From positions 62,001 through 126,000 of the forward strand of contig CAWIBS010000027.1 in NCBI GenBank assembly GCA_963834365.1: DNA of 64,000 nucleotides. The letters are read 5' to 3'. Numbering within the stretch: the first letter of the stretch is position 1; each line of letters begins with the position of its first letter. A program made the position numbers and the translations under genes. The notes beneath the pieces are model-generated. The model was not told the origin of the DNA. It made no database searches and worked only from the letters and a program-made list of their open reading frames with translations. Shown piece after piece: positions 19,524 to 29,791 of this stretch. Source of the DNA: CAWJAP01 sp963834365. GTDB taxonomy: Bacteria; Acidobacteriota; Vicinamibacteria; Vicinamibacterales; Vicinamibacteraceae.

Positions 19524-19662
19524 GGGCTGCAGGCTACGGACTACGGACTGCGGGCCTGGCAACGAGCACGCTTGCGGCGGCGCCATCTCTCACCGTAGCC
19601 CGTCCCGAGCCTGCAGCCCGCACCGTCAGCCCGTAGCCTCGTAGCCCGTAGCCCGTCGTTCG
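19524..19662. repeat. Heptameric repeats (GCTACGG and GTAGCCC families)
   Basis: GCTGCAG, GCTACGG, ACTACGG, ACTGCGG run in 7-base register at 19524-19556. At 19598-19662 the complementary style GTAGCCC appears four times, mostly at 7-8 base steps. The two blocks are partly complementary. They fill the gap between the carboxyltransferase and biotin carboxylase genes. Confidence 0.8.
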
Positions 19663-19665
19663 TTC

Positions 19666-21195
19666 ATGCGTAAGCTCCTGATCGCCAACCGCGGCGAGAT
19701 CGCCATCCGCGTCGATGCGCGCGTGCCGCGACCTGGGCATCGCGAGCGTCGCGGTCTACTCGGACTGCGATCGCGCCGCTCCGCACGTCCGCTACGCGGA
19801 CGAGGCGTGGCATCTCGGGTCCAACCCGCCGGCCGAGAGCTACCTGGCGCATCGACAAGATCGTGGCCGCGGCGCGCCGGGCCGGAGCCGACGCCGTCCA
19901 TCCCGGCTACGGGTTTCTCGCCGAGAACGAGGATTTCGCCGAGGCGTGCGTCGCGTCGGGCCTGACGTTCGTCGGGCCCTCGGCCGAGGCGATCGCCTGA
20001 TGGGCAGCAAGACGGCGGCGCGCGAGGCGGCCATCGCGCGCTGGCGTGCCGGTCGTGCCCGGCACGACGGAGCCGCTTCGACGACGTCGCGCACCGACGC
20101 GCGAGGCCGCGGCGCATCGCCGCCGCCATCGGCTATCCGCTGATGATCAAGGCGGTCGCCGGCGGCGGCGGCAAGGGCATGCGCACTGGTCGAGCGACGC
20201 CGACGGCCTGCCAGCGCGCTGCGCGCGGCGCGCTCGGAGGCGGGCTCGGCCTTCGGCGACGGCGCCGTCTACCTCGAACGACGGCTCGAGCGGCCGCGGC
20301 ACATCGAGGTGCAGCTGCTCGGCGATCGCGCACGGCACCGTGCATCCCGTTCGTCGAGCGCGAATGCTCGATCCAGCGCCGGCACCAGAAGGTGGTGGAG
20401 GAGTCGCCCTCGCCGGTGATGACGCGGCGCTGCGCGCGCGGATGACCGAGGCGGCCGCGGCCGTCGCCGCGCCTGGCCGGCTACACCAACGCCGGCACGA
20501 TCGAGTTCCTCGTCGACGAGGCCGGCGACTTCTACTTCCTCGAGATGAACACGCGCCTGCAGGTCGAGCACCCGATGACCGAGATGGTCACCGGCGTCGA
20601 TCTCGTGGCGCGGCAGATCCGCATCGCGCGCGGCGAGCGACTGACGGTCGATCCGCAGCGCGGCGCTCGAGCCGGTGCGGCCACGCCATCGAATGCCGCA
20701 TCTATGCGGAGGATCCCGACGCGCGCTTCATGCCGGCGCCCGGGCGCATCACCGACATACGGGCGCCCTCGGGACCCGGGATTCGCGACGACTGCGGCGT
20801 CGCACCCGGGTTCGAGGTGCCCATCTTCTATGACTCGATGATCTCGAAGCTCGCGGCCTGGGGCGAATCACGCGGCCAGGCGATGGCGCGGATGCGCCGC
20901 GCGCTCGCCGAGTACGAGATTGGCGGGATCCGGACGACGATTCCGTTCTTCCAGCTGGCTGCTCGACACCGAAGACTTCACCGCCGCCCGCTTCGACACG
21001 ACCACGCTCGACGCCGAGCTCGCGAGCCGCGAGGGCCGGCCGTTCCTGGAGCCGACGCGCGACGTCGAAGTCATGGCGGTGCTCGCAGCCGCCGTCGATG
21101 CCTTCAGCCGCGCGAGCCGTCCGGTTCCCGCGCGTGGTGCAGCGGCCGTGCCCAGCCAGTGGACGAACACCGCGAGGCGCGAGGGCATGCGCTGA
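19666..21195 (+). CDS. accC: Biotin carboxylase subunit of acyl-CoA carboxylase (frameshifted)
   Basis: About 505 residues when restored. It begins MRKLLIANRGEIAIRV, then ACRDLGIASVAVYSDCD, VHPGYGFLAENEDFAEAC and FVGPSAEAI. The ATP-grasp glycine loop KAVAGGGGKGMR, the E-R-H-IEVQLLGD segment, FLEMNTRLQVEHPMTEMVTGVDLV (Mg/ATP and catalytic Arg region) and ECRIYAEDP are all present. Many single-base indels break it: extra G near 19714, extra G near 19849, a probable lost C near 19997 and more up to 20950. The C-terminus is short and no BCCP domain is fused; the biotin carrier is the separate next gene, 8 bp away. It carboxylates biotin with ATP and bicarbonate for the neighbouring carboxyltransferase. 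Confidence 0.88.
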
Positions 21196-21203
21196 GAGCT
21201 GAC

Positions 21204-21716
21204 ATGTCGTCCACTTTCGAGATCGAGATCGCCGGGCGCGTCCATACCGTGTCGGTCGAGCGGGTCGACGACGGGCACCGGTTCCGGCTGAAGATGGACG
21301 GCGTCGAGCACCTGATCGACGCGATGGAGTACGGGAAAGGCGCGTGGTCGATCATCGCGCCAGGCACCGGCGCGTCCACGCAGGCCGTGATCCGGCCCGG
21401 TGACGGTGCGGACACACTCGTCGAAATCGGATCGGTCGCCGTGCCGGTCGTCGTGAACGGCCGCCGCGCCCGCCGGCGCGCCGATCACGGCGGCCCGGAC
21501 GGTGAGCAGCGCATTCTGGCCTCGATGCCCGGCAAGGTGCTGCGTGTCCTCGTGGCGCCCGGCGATCAGGTCAGCGCGCGCCAGCCGCTGGTCGTCGTCG
21601 AAGCCATGAAGATGGAGAACGAGTTGTCGGCCAGGCGCGCCGGGCAGGTACGGGAAGTGGCTGTCCAGCCCGGCGCCTCCGTCGAAGCCGGTCGCCTGCT
21701 CATCATCGTCGCGTGA
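21204..21716 (+). CDS. Biotin carboxyl carrier protein subunit
   Basis: 170 residues. The C-terminal biotinyl domain (about 95-170) carries the biotinylation motif EAMKMEN with the target lysine at about 137 and typical flanks MPGKVLRVLVAPGDQVSA and PGASVEAGRLLIIVA. The N-terminal 90 residues (FEIEIAGRVHTVSVERV) correspond to the BT-like/linker region seen at the end of alpha subunits of propionyl-CoA carboxylases, here split off as its own gene. It is intact, unlike the two preceding genes, and marks the downstream end of the indel-rich stretch. It should carry CO2 between the biotin carboxylase and carboxyltransferase encoded upstream. Confidence 0.92.
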   Translation: MSSTFEIEIAGRVHTVSVERVDDGHRFRLKMDGVEHLIDAMEYGKGAWSIIAPGTGASTQAVIRPGDGADTLVEIGSVAVPVVVNGRRARRRADHGGPDGEQRILASMPGKVLRVLVAPGDQVSARQPLVVVEAMKMENELSARRAGQVREVAVQPGASVEAGRLLIIVA

Positions 21717-21760
21717 CGTCCATGCGGCGAGACCGCTGTTGCGCCGTAATCGAAGGTCTG

Positions 21761-21852
21761 ACGTAGTGTCCGGCTTCAGCCGGACCCGCGGGCACCGCCC
21801 GAAGACGGGCACTACGCCTATCAGGTGCGCCTCCTAGAGGCGGACACTACGA
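21761..21852. repeat. Pair of palindromic dispersed elements (TAGTGTCCG type)
   Basis: Bases 21761-21787 are identical to 9521-9547 and contain a perfect stem GTCCGGCT/AGCCGGAC. At 21828-21851 an inverted relative has CGGACACTAC preceded by a CCTCCTAGAGG palindrome. The TAGTGTC core with a GTCCG stem recurs as a degenerate copy just after 29107. The layout (two inverted copies about 50 bp apart) resembles REP/BIME elements. Confidence 0.7.
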
Positions 21853-21939
21853 CTATCAACGCAGATGAATTCCGGCTTCAGAAACCTCGAGCCCTGGGAT
21901 ACAGTCACCCGAGGCCCTGCCCGCCGACGCGACTGATAC

Positions 21940-24900
21940 GTGACCGTGCATTTCGAAGAGCCCAGCGCAGGACCGGGCGCCCCGAACCCCGGCGCGACTC
22001 CTGCTGAGGCGACGCCTGTCCAGGCCCCGGCCGGCGTGGCTTCGACGGTGGCCCCGGGGCCGCGCTGGCCGCGCGCCCGCCGCTTCCTCCGCGCCGTCCT
22101 GGCGGTCGTGGCCGTCGTCGTGGCGGTCGTCGTCGTCACGCTGTTGAGCATCGACATCGGTCCGTGGCTGCGGGAGCTGGCCGAACGCCAGGGCGCGAGC
22201 TATCTGAAGCGGCCGTTCGCGATTGGATCGCTCTCCGCGCGCCTGCGCGATGGACGTTTCGTCATCGGCGACGTCGCCATCGGCGGGCTGAAGCCCGGTG
22301 ACCGGCCGTTCTTCACCGCCCGCCGGATCGCCGTCTCCGTTCCGTGGTGGAGCATCCTCAGCCGCGAGCTGGTGATCGAGTCGATCGAGATCACGGACTG
22401 GCAGATGGTCGTCGAGACGTTCCGGGACGGGCGCCACAACTTTCCGAAGTTCACGCGCGACTCGCCGGCGCGTCGCGGGCCGCGGCGGTTCGTGACGACC
22501 GTGCGTGACGTGCAGGCGAAACGCGGGGCGTTCGAATACCAGGACCATGGCGCGCCGTGGAGCGTCGTCGCGCCCAACCTCGAGCTGCGCCTGAGGCGCA
22601 CTGACGCCTATCGCGGCGAGGCCAGCTTCGACGCCGGCACGATTCGGATTGGCGCCTTCGAGCCGATGAGCGGCCGGATGCGGACGCGCTTCAAGCTGGA
22701 CGGCGCCCGGGTGCTCTACGACCGGATCGATCTCGAGACCGACGGGGCGACGACATTCGTGACCGGCGAGACCGACCTCGCGCGCTGGCCCGAACAGGTG
22801 TACGCCGTCAAGTCGCGCGTGGACTTCCCGCGCATGAAGCAAATCTTCTGGGCGAAGGAGCGCTTCTCGCTGGCCGGTCGGGGCGATTTCGTCGGGACGT
22901 TTCGGCTTTTCAAGGGCGGGCGTGAGCTGAAGGGGCGCTTCGGGAGCCTCGAGACGCGGCTGAACGACTGGCGCTTCCCCGGCCTCGAGGGGTCGGTGCT
23001 CTGGGTGCGCGATCGCTTCGAGGTGACCTCGGCCCGAGCCGGCTTCTATGGCGGACGGCTCGACCTCGACTACCGGATGGCGCCGCTCGGCGACCGGTCG
23101 CGACCGGGAGTGGCGAAGCTCGACGCGCGATACGAGGGTGTCGATCTCGACCAGTTCGGGGACGCGCGCGCGCTGCGCGGCCTTCAGCTCGAGGGCCGGG
23201 CGTCGGGTCGCAACGCCATGGAATGGCCCCTGGGCCGGTTCGGCGAGCGGCGCGGCGCCGGCGAGATTCGTGTCGTGGCCGCCGAGCCCGTGCAGGTCCG
23301 GCAGACCGAACCCGCCGAACGCGCCGCGGCAGACGTGTCGGCCCGCGACGAGGCCGCCGTGCCGGTTCGCGGCCCGCGCCTCGTGGGCACGTTCCGGACC
23401 CCGATCGCGGGATTGCTGCGCTATCGGTTCGATCCACAGGACGTGCACCTCGAGCCGGGCTGGATTGCGACGCGGCGGACGTACATCGAGCTGTCGGGCC
23501 GGACGGCGTTCGGCGTTCGCTCGCAGCTGCCCTTTCACGTGACGAGCGGCGACTGGCAGGAGAGCGACCGGCTGCTCGCGGGTGTGATGACCGCCTTCGG
23601 CAACCCCACGGCGCCGATCTCGATTGGCGGCACCGGCACCTTCGACGGCACCATGACGGGCGCGTTTCGCCGGCCTCGGGTCGAGGGCCGCTTCACGGGC
23701 GAGCACGTGCGTGCCTGGGACGTGGACTGGGGCGCCGCTGACGCGCACGTCGTCATCGAGCACGCGTATGCGGACGTGACCAGGGCGATCGTTCGAGACG
23801 GGGAGTCGTCGATGACCGTGGAGGGCCGGTTCAGCCTCGGCTTCCCGCGCCGGGACGGCGGCGAGGAGATGAATGCGCGCGTGCGGGTCACGCGGCGCCC
23901 CATCGCCGACCTGCGGCATGCCTTCGATCTCGATGACTATCCGGTGGACGGCACCCTGAGCGGCGAGTTCCGCGTCAACGACCGCTACCAGGCCCCGATC
24001 GGCTTCGGCCGCCTGACGATCGAGGCTGGCCGCGCGTATCGCGAGCCGTTCGAGACCGCGTCGGCGAACCTCACCTTCGAGGGGCGAGGGGTGCGTCTCG
24101 ACGGGATCGACCTCGTGAAGTCAACCGGCCGCGTGAGCGGCGCCGCGTTCGTCGGCTGGGACGGCACCTATTCGTTCAACACCGACGGCCGTCAGATCCC
24201 GCTCGAACGGATCGAGGCGTTCAGCTATCCACAGCTGCCGGTCACCGGGCTGGTGGAGTTCTCGGCGTCGGGCAGCGGATCGTTCGACGATCCGCGCTAC
24301 GACGTGCGGGGCACCGTGACCGACCTGTTCGTCCGTGACGAGGGCATCGGCCAGCTGTCCGGGCGGATGTCGGTGCGCGGCGACGAGCTCACGCTGCCGC
24401 AGATCGAAGCCGCGTCCCCCCGGCTCGCCGTGTCGGGCGCCGGCCGCATCCTGCTCAACGACGCCCGCGAGATGGATCTCACGCTGCGGTTCACCGAGAC
24501 CTCGCTCGACCCCTACCTGCGTCTGGTGGAGCCCCGCATCTCACCACTGGCGACCGCCGTGGGCAGCGGCACGCTTCGCCTCGTCGGCCCCTTCCGTCAG
24601 TCTGCCGGCCTGCGCGCCGAGACGACGATCGAGTCGCTCGACCTGCGGCTGTACGACTACCGCCTGCGCAACGACGGGGCCATCAAGCTGTCGCTGGCGG
24701 ACGATCTCGCGACCATCGAGCGGCTGCGCCTGGTGGGCGAGGGCACGACGCTGGAGCTCGTCGGCGATGCGGTCACGAGCGGCGAACGGCTGCGCATTCG
24801 CGCATTGGGGGATGCGAACCTCGGCCTGCTGCAGGGGTTCTTCCGTGACATCCGATCGTCGGGTGTCGCCGAGCTGCAGGCGGAGATCACCGGGTCGGCC

Positions 24901-26127
24901 CGCGAGCCCGTGATCGTCGGATCGGCGCTCGTCTCGCATGGACGGCTGCGCTACTTCGGCCTGCCGCACTCGATCGACGAGGTGAATGGCCAGGTGGAGT
25001 TCGACGCCGGCGGCGTCCGCCTGGACGGGTTGACCGGGCGCCTGGGCGGGGGACCGGTGACCTTCGGCGGCCGGATCGGCCTCAAGGCCGGCGCGGTGGA
25101 AAGCTATGCCCTCACGGCGGTCGGGCGCGACATGCGCGTGCGGTATCCCGAGGGCTTCCGCTCCCAGCTCGACGCGGACCTGGCCCTGCGCGGCACCGCC
25201 AGCAGTCCGCTTCTTACCGGCACGGTCCGTGTCCGCGACGGATTGTGGATCAAGCCCGTGGACACGGAGGGCGCGGGCATTTTCGGTCTCGTCGCCGCGG
25301 GTGGGGCGCCGGCGCCGCCGACGTCGGCAACGGCCGCGTTCCCGTTGCGCTTCGACCTGCGCATCGAGGCCCCGTCGGCGCTGCGCGTCGATCATCCGAC
25401 CGCCCGCCTGGTCTCGAGCGCCGAGCTGACGCTGCGCGGCACCTACGACCGGCCGCTGGTGCTCGGCCGCGCGGACATCGACCGCGGCGAGCTGCTGCTC
25501 GAGGGCAACCGCTACCTCGTCACGCGCGGATCGATCGAGTTCGCCAATCCCACCCGCATCGACCCGTTCTTCGACATCGAAGCCGAGACCCGCGCCCGCG
25601 CCCCGGGCCAGACCTACCGCGTGACGTTCCGCGCCTCCGGCACCCGCGATCGCTTCGTCTGGGACTTCTCCTCCGACCCGCCGCTCTCCACGGTGGACAT
25701 CCTCGCGCTGCTCTTCGGCGACCTGCGCGATCCGCGGGACGCCGAGCTCTCGGCGCTGCGCCTGCGCGACCGGACCGAGGAGGAGCTCCTCGTCGCCCGC
25801 GCCACGCGCCTGCTCGCCAACCCGATCTCGTCCGAAGTCGGGAAGGTCGTGCGGAAGACCTTCGGCGTGGATACGGTCCAGATCACGCCGTCGCTCGGCG
25901 ACCTGTCGAACCTGCAGTCGGCGCGCATCAATCCGACGGCGCGGCTGACGATCGGCAAGCGCATCTCCGACCGGCTGTTTCTCACCTACGCACAGCCGAT
26001 CACCTCGTCGCGGCCCGAGCAGCTGGTGCTGATCGAGTACAACCAGAGCGATCGCCTCGCCTGGATCCTGTCGCGCAACGAGGACGAAACCTTCGCGCTC
26101 GACTTCCGCGTGAGGCATATCTTCTGA
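21940..26127 (+). CDS. tamB: TamB-like translocation and assembly module protein
   Basis: 1395 residues, intact. After a Pro/Ala-rich N-terminus a single transmembrane helix (AVLAVVAVVVAVVVVTLLS, about 47-67) anchors it in the inner membrane. The rest is a long periplasmic series of beta repeats of AsmA/DUF490 type (such as VSGAAFVGWDGTYSF and VDGTLSGEFRVNDRY) with the C-terminal TamB domain (about 1070-1395) ending FALDFRVRHIF. These proteins bridge the envelope and help insert outer-membrane proteins or move phospholipids. GTG at 21940 is used; no clear ribosome binding site is present. Its stop lies one base before the Omp85-family gene, so the two are an operon. Confidence 0.9.
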   Translation: MTVHFEEPSAGPGAPNPGATPAEATPVQAPAGVASTVAPGPRWPRARRFLRAVLAVVAVVVAVVVVTLLSIDIGPWLRELAERQGASYLKRPFAIGSLSARLRDGRFVIGDVAIGGLKPGDRPFFTARRIAVSVPWWSILSRELVIESIEITDWQMVVETFRDGRHNFPKFTRDSPARRGPRRFVTTVRDVQAKRGAFEYQDHGAPWSVVAPNLELRLRRTDAYRGEASFDAGTIRIGAFEPMSGRMRTRFKLDGARVLYDRIDLETDGATTFVTGETDLARWPEQVYAVKSRVDFPRMKQIFWAKERFSLAGRGDFVGTFRLFKGGRELKGRFGSLETRLNDWRFPGLEGSVLWVRDRFEVTSARAGFYGGRLDLDYRMAPLGDRSRPGVAKLDARYEGVDLDQFGDARALRGLQLEGRASGRNAMEWPLGRFGERRGAGEIRVVAAEPVQVRQTEPAERAAADVSARDEAAVPVRGPRLVGTFRTPIAGLLRYRFDPQDVHLEPGWIATRRTYIELSGRTAFGVRSQLPFHVTSGDWQESDRLLAGVMTAFGNPTAPISIGGTGTFDGTMTGAFRRPRVEGRFTGEHVRAWDVDWGAADAHVVIEHAYADVTRAIVRDGESSMTVEGRFSLGFPRRDGGEEMNARVRVTRRPIADLRHAFDLDDYPVDGTLSGEFRVNDRYQAPIGFGRLTIEAGRAYREPFETASANLTFEGRGVRLDGIDLVKSTGRVSGAAFVGWDGTYSFNTDGRQIPLERIEAFSYPQLPVTGLVEFSASGSGSFDDPRYDVRGTVTDLFVRDEGIGQLSGRMSVRGDELTLPQIEAASPRLAVSGAGRILLNDAREMDLTLRFTETSLDPYLRLVEPRISPLATAVGSGTLRLVGPFRQSAGLRAETTIESLDLRLYDYRLRNDGAIKLSLADDLATIERLRLVGEGTTLELVGDAVTSGERLRIRALGDANLGLLQGFFRDIRSSGVAELQAEITGSAREPVIVGSALVSHGRLRYFGLPHSIDEVNGQVEFDAGGVRLDGLTGRLGGGPVTFGGRIGLKAGAVESYALTAVGRDMRVRYPEGFRSQLDADLALRGTASSPLLTGTVRVRDGLWIKPVDTEGAGIFGLVAAGGAPAPPTSATAAFPLRFDLRIEAPSALRVDHPTARLVSSAELTLRGTYDRPLVLGRADIDRGELLLEGNRYLVTRGSIEFANPTRIDPFFDIEAETRARAPGQTYRVTFRASGTRDRFVWDFSSDPPLSTVDILALLFGDLRDPRDAELSALRLRDRTEEELLVARATRLLANPISSEVGKVVRKTFGVDTVQITPSLGDLSNLQSARINPTARLTIGKRISDRLFLTYAQPITSSRPEQLVLIEYNQSDRLAWILSRNEDETFALDFRVRHIF

Positions 26128-26128
26128 C

Positions 26129-29107
26129 ATGCGGTCCGCGCGGTGGGCGACGGTGCTGTGCGCCACGATCGTGGCCCTCGTCGTCCTGCCGGCCGACGCG
26201 ATGGCTCAGGCGCCTGGAGGGGCGGCGGCTGCCGACGCGGATCCGGCCCGGTTCGCCGGCCTCACGGTCACCGACGTCGCACTCCACCGGGCCGGCGTCC
26301 CGGTCACCGACGATCGCTGGCTCGCGCTCATCGAGACGCCCGCCGGCCGGCCGCTGTCCCTGCGCGAAGTTCGTGAGACCCTGCTCCACTTCTTCCATAC
26401 CGGCCTCTTCGACAGCGTGGACGTCTCGGCTGCCGCGACCGGCACCGGCGTCAGCCTCGTCTACGCGCTCCAGCCGTCGCGGCGCATCACCGGCTACGTC
26501 TTCACGGGCGAGACCGGTCTCGAGACATCCGAGCTGCGGCGCGCCCTCGTCGAGCGCTTCGGCGAGCGCCTGGCGCCGTCACGCTCCGACGCGGCGGTCG
26601 AGGCGCTGACCAGCCTCCTCCAGGACCGCGGCTTTCATGCCGCGCGCGTCACCGCGTCAGTGGAGGCGGGCGATTCCGAGGATCGGGCGATCCTGCGTTT
26701 CACCATTGCGGCCGGGCCCCGGAGTCGCCTCGCGAGCGTGAAGGTGACCGGCAGTCCACCCGATTCCGCCCGCCCGCGTGCTCGAAGAGCTGCACCTCAG
26801 CGCCGGCGGCGTCCACGATACGCTCGAGATCGATCGGCGGCTCGGCCAGCTCACGCGCGGCCTGCGCCGTCGCGGCTACTACGAGGCGACCGCCGTGGCG
26901 CGCGCGGAGCGACGCGCCGACGGCGACGTCGACCTGACCGTCGACATCGACCCGGGCCGTCTCGTCACGCTGCGGTTCGAGGGCGATCCGATTCCCGAGT
27001 CACAACGGCAGGAGCTCGTGCCCGTCGAGCGTGAAGCGTCGGTGGACGAGGACCTGCTCGAGGATTCCAAACGGCGCATCGATCGCTACCTGAGGGAGCA
27101 GGGGCACTGGAAAGCCGAGACGAGCGACCGTCGCGAGTTCACCGAAGGCCGGCTCGACGTCGTCTTTCGCATCCGCGCCGGTGCCGTCTATCGCGTCGAT
27201 CGCGTGCTCGTCGACGGCGCGCGCTCGATTCCGCAGGCCGAGATCGAGGCGGTTCTGCAGCTCGAGCCCGGCGATCTGTTCGTCGAGTCGGTGATGGACG
27301 CACGCGCTGCGGCGGTCACGGAGCGCTACCGGCGCGCCGGCTTCCGCAGCGTCCGGATCGAGGCGAGCTACGAGGAGCGCCCGCCTTCTGCGGCCGGCCG
27401 CGCGCCCGCGGCGGGTGGTGTCGAGGTGCGCCTCGCCATTGTCGAAGGACTCCGCTCGACGGTGCGCACCGTGCAGGTGACGGGCCAGCGCGTGCTTTTG
27501 GACGCCGACGTCCGGGGACGCCTGCAGCTCCAGCCCGGCGTGCCGTTCTACGAGCCTTTGATCACCGCCGATCGGGAGGCGATCGCCCTGGTGTATCTCG
27601 ATCGCGGCTTCGACCGCGTGCGGGTCGAGTCCTCGATGGAGGACCAGCCCGACGGGAATGTGGACGTCGCCTTCACCGTGAGCGAAGGCGACCAGGTGCT
27701 CGTCGATCGCGTGCTCATCGTCGGCAATCGCCGCACGTCGGCGTCGACGATCGAGCGGGCGCTCGCGCTCAAGCCCGGCGATCCGCTGGGTCTCTCCGCG
27801 CTCTTCGAGAGCCAGCGCAGCCTGCGGGCGCTCGGCGTGTTCCGGCGCGTCACGGTGACCGGCATCGGCGAGCCCGGCGAGGCCAGCCGCGACCTGCTGG
27901 TCCTCGTCGAGGAAGCCGCGCCGACGAGCATCGGCTACGGGGGCGGCGTCGAGGCGGGGCGCTACCTCCGACAGGACGAGCCCGGCGGCCAGGCCAACGA
28001 GCGGATCGAGGTCGCGGCTCGCGGGTTCTTCGAGATCGGCCGCCAGAATCTCTGGGGCTCGACGCGCTCGGTGAACCTGTTCACGCGCCTCAGCCTGCGC
28101 CCGTCCGGCACGCCCCAGGAAGAGGGGCAGACGGATCTCGGCTTCAACGAGTACCGCGTGCTCATGAGCTTTCGCGATCCGCGCTTCCTCGGCACGACGG
28201 CCGATGCGCAGGTGACCGGCTATCTCGAGCAGGCGGTGCGATTCGAGCTTCAACTTCGTGCGTCGCGGCGTCCTCGCCGAGGCCGTGCGCCGGGTGAGCG
28301 AGCGCGTGAACGTCGCCGGCTCGGTACTCGCTCAGCGAGGTCCGTCTGTTCGACGAGCGCATCGCCCCGGAAGATCGGCCCGACATCGATCGCCTCTTCC
28401 CGCAAGTCCGCATCTCGAAGCTGTCGGGAACCGTTCGACATGATGTCCGCGACGACCTGCTCGACCCGTCCCGCGGCACGCTGATCGGGAGCGACATCGA
28501 TTTCGCGGCGCGGGCCCTCGGGTCGGAGGTGGGGTTCCTCAAGGGGTTCGGCGAGGCGTTCGTGTATCACCGTCTGCCGGGCCCGCGCCAGATCGTCGCC
28601 GCCGCCGGCGCGCGCGTCGGCCTCGCCCGCGGCTTCGACCGCACCGCCACCCGCCTGAGCGAGGACGGCACGCCGGTCATCGGGCCCGACGGCCAGCCGG
28701 TCGAGGACGTCGTCAGCGACCTGCCGGCGAGCGAGCGATTCTTCGCCGGCGGAGATACGACGGTGCGCGGGTTTGCCAGGGACAGCCTCGGTGCGCCGGG
28801 GACGATCGACCCCAACGGGTTCCCGACCGGCGGCAACGCGATGATCATCTTCAACGCCGAGCTCCGGACCCCGATCTGGAACGATGTCGGAGGCGTGGTG
28901 TTCGTCGACACCGGCAACATCTTCCGGCGCGTCTCGGAGGTCGATTTCGGCTTGCTTCGCGCGTCGGCGGGATTCGGGCTGCGCTACAAGTCGCCCCTCG
29001 GTCCCGTCCGGGTGGACGTCGGCTTCAAACTGGACGACAAGCAGCCGGTGCCCGGCCGCACCGAGCAGGGTTACGCGATCCACTTCAGCCTCGGGCAGGC
29101 GTTCTAG
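26129..29107 (+). CDS. Omp85-family outer-membrane barrel (TamA/BamA-like) with several POTRA domains (frameshifted)
   Basis: About 990 residues restored. A signal peptide (ATVLCATIVALVVLPADAMAQ) is followed by multiple POTRA repeats (VTDVALHRAGVPVTDDRWLA, YVFTGETGLETSELRRALV, VDRVLVDGARSIPQAEIEAV, VDRVLIVGNRRTSASTIERA), at least five and so more than TamA's three. The C-terminal barrel has the loop-6 motif FAGGDTTVRGF and the closing Omp85 motif FGLRYKSPLGPVRVDVGF and ends on F. Extra bases near 26767, 28247 and 28320 break the frame; a further change lies near 28430. It partners with the TamB one base upstream. The number of POTRAs leaves open whether it is a TamA, a BamA paralogue or a lineage-specific hybrid. 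Confidence 0.87.
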
Positions 29108-29170
29108 TGGACGACACGTCCGGTATCGACACTACGTCAACGTTGGCTCGAGGATGCGACACTAACGACC

Positions 29171-29791
29171 ATGGCGCGCGCCCTGATCGCCCTGTGCCTG
29201 ATTCTGCCGTTGCCAGCCGCCGTACGGGCTGACGTCGTGGACGCGATTGTGGCTGTCGTCGGCGGACAGCCGATCACGCGGTCGGACGTGCGGGCGGCCC
29301 GGACCCTGCAGCTCCTGGAGGCTTCGGCCCCTCTCGACGAAGGGGCGCTGGTCGAGCGGCTGATCGAGCGGGAGCTCAAGCGGGCCGAGGTCGAGCGCTT
29401 CTCCGTGACGCTGCCCGACGCCGACGCGGTCATGACCCGCCTGGACGCGATCCGTGCCCGCACCGCGACGACGGGCTTTGCGGCCGTACTCGATCGCGTC
29501 GGGATGTCCGAGGCGCGCCTCAGGGCGTGGATCGAAGACGATCTGCGTATCGAGCGCTATGTGCAGCAGCGCTTCGACGTGGCCGCCCAGCCGTCGGAGG
29601 AGGAAGCGATCATCTGGTTCCAGAGCCGCGAGCGCGAGTTCCTGCGCGACGGCCGCCCGCAGCCCTATGCCGCCGTGCGCGACGAGGTGCGGGCACGCCT
29701 GGCCGCCGAGCGACGGCGCACCCTGCTCGACGAGTGGGTCGCCGGCCTTCGCCGACGCGCCACGGTCGTCGAGCCGCGGAACCGGTCTTGA
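29171..29791 (+). CDS. SurA N-terminal-like periplasmic chaperone lacking a parvulin domain
   Basis: 206 residues. Signal peptide ALIALCLILPLPAAVRA precedes the SurA/peptidyl-prolyl isomerase N-terminal signature VDAIVAVVGGQPITRSDVRAA. Long amphipathic helices (LVERLIERELKRAEVERF) and a final helix resembling the SurA C-terminal strand-helix follow. The PPIase domain usually found in SurA is absent, so this would be a chaperone-only form (SurA core without parvulin). It lies 63 bp after the Omp85 gene and overlaps the next start by TTGA. A role in delivering barrels to the neighbouring TAM/Omp85 machinery is inferred from family and position. Confidence 0.8.
   Translation: MARALIALCLILPLPAAVRADVVDAIVAVVGGQPITRSDVRAARTLQLLEASAPLDEGALVERLIERELKRAEVERFSVTLPDADAVMTRLDAIRARTATTGFAAVLDRVGMSEARLRAWIEDDLRIERYVQQRFDVAAQPSEEEAIIWFQSREREFLRDGRPQPYAAVRDEVRARLAAERRRTLLDEWVAGLRRRATVVEPRNRS

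Noticed and set aside
21856..23919. A 687-codon minus-strand open frame over the start of tamB
   Set aside because: No domain pattern, composition of a shadow frame, and tamB on the other strand is clearly coding.
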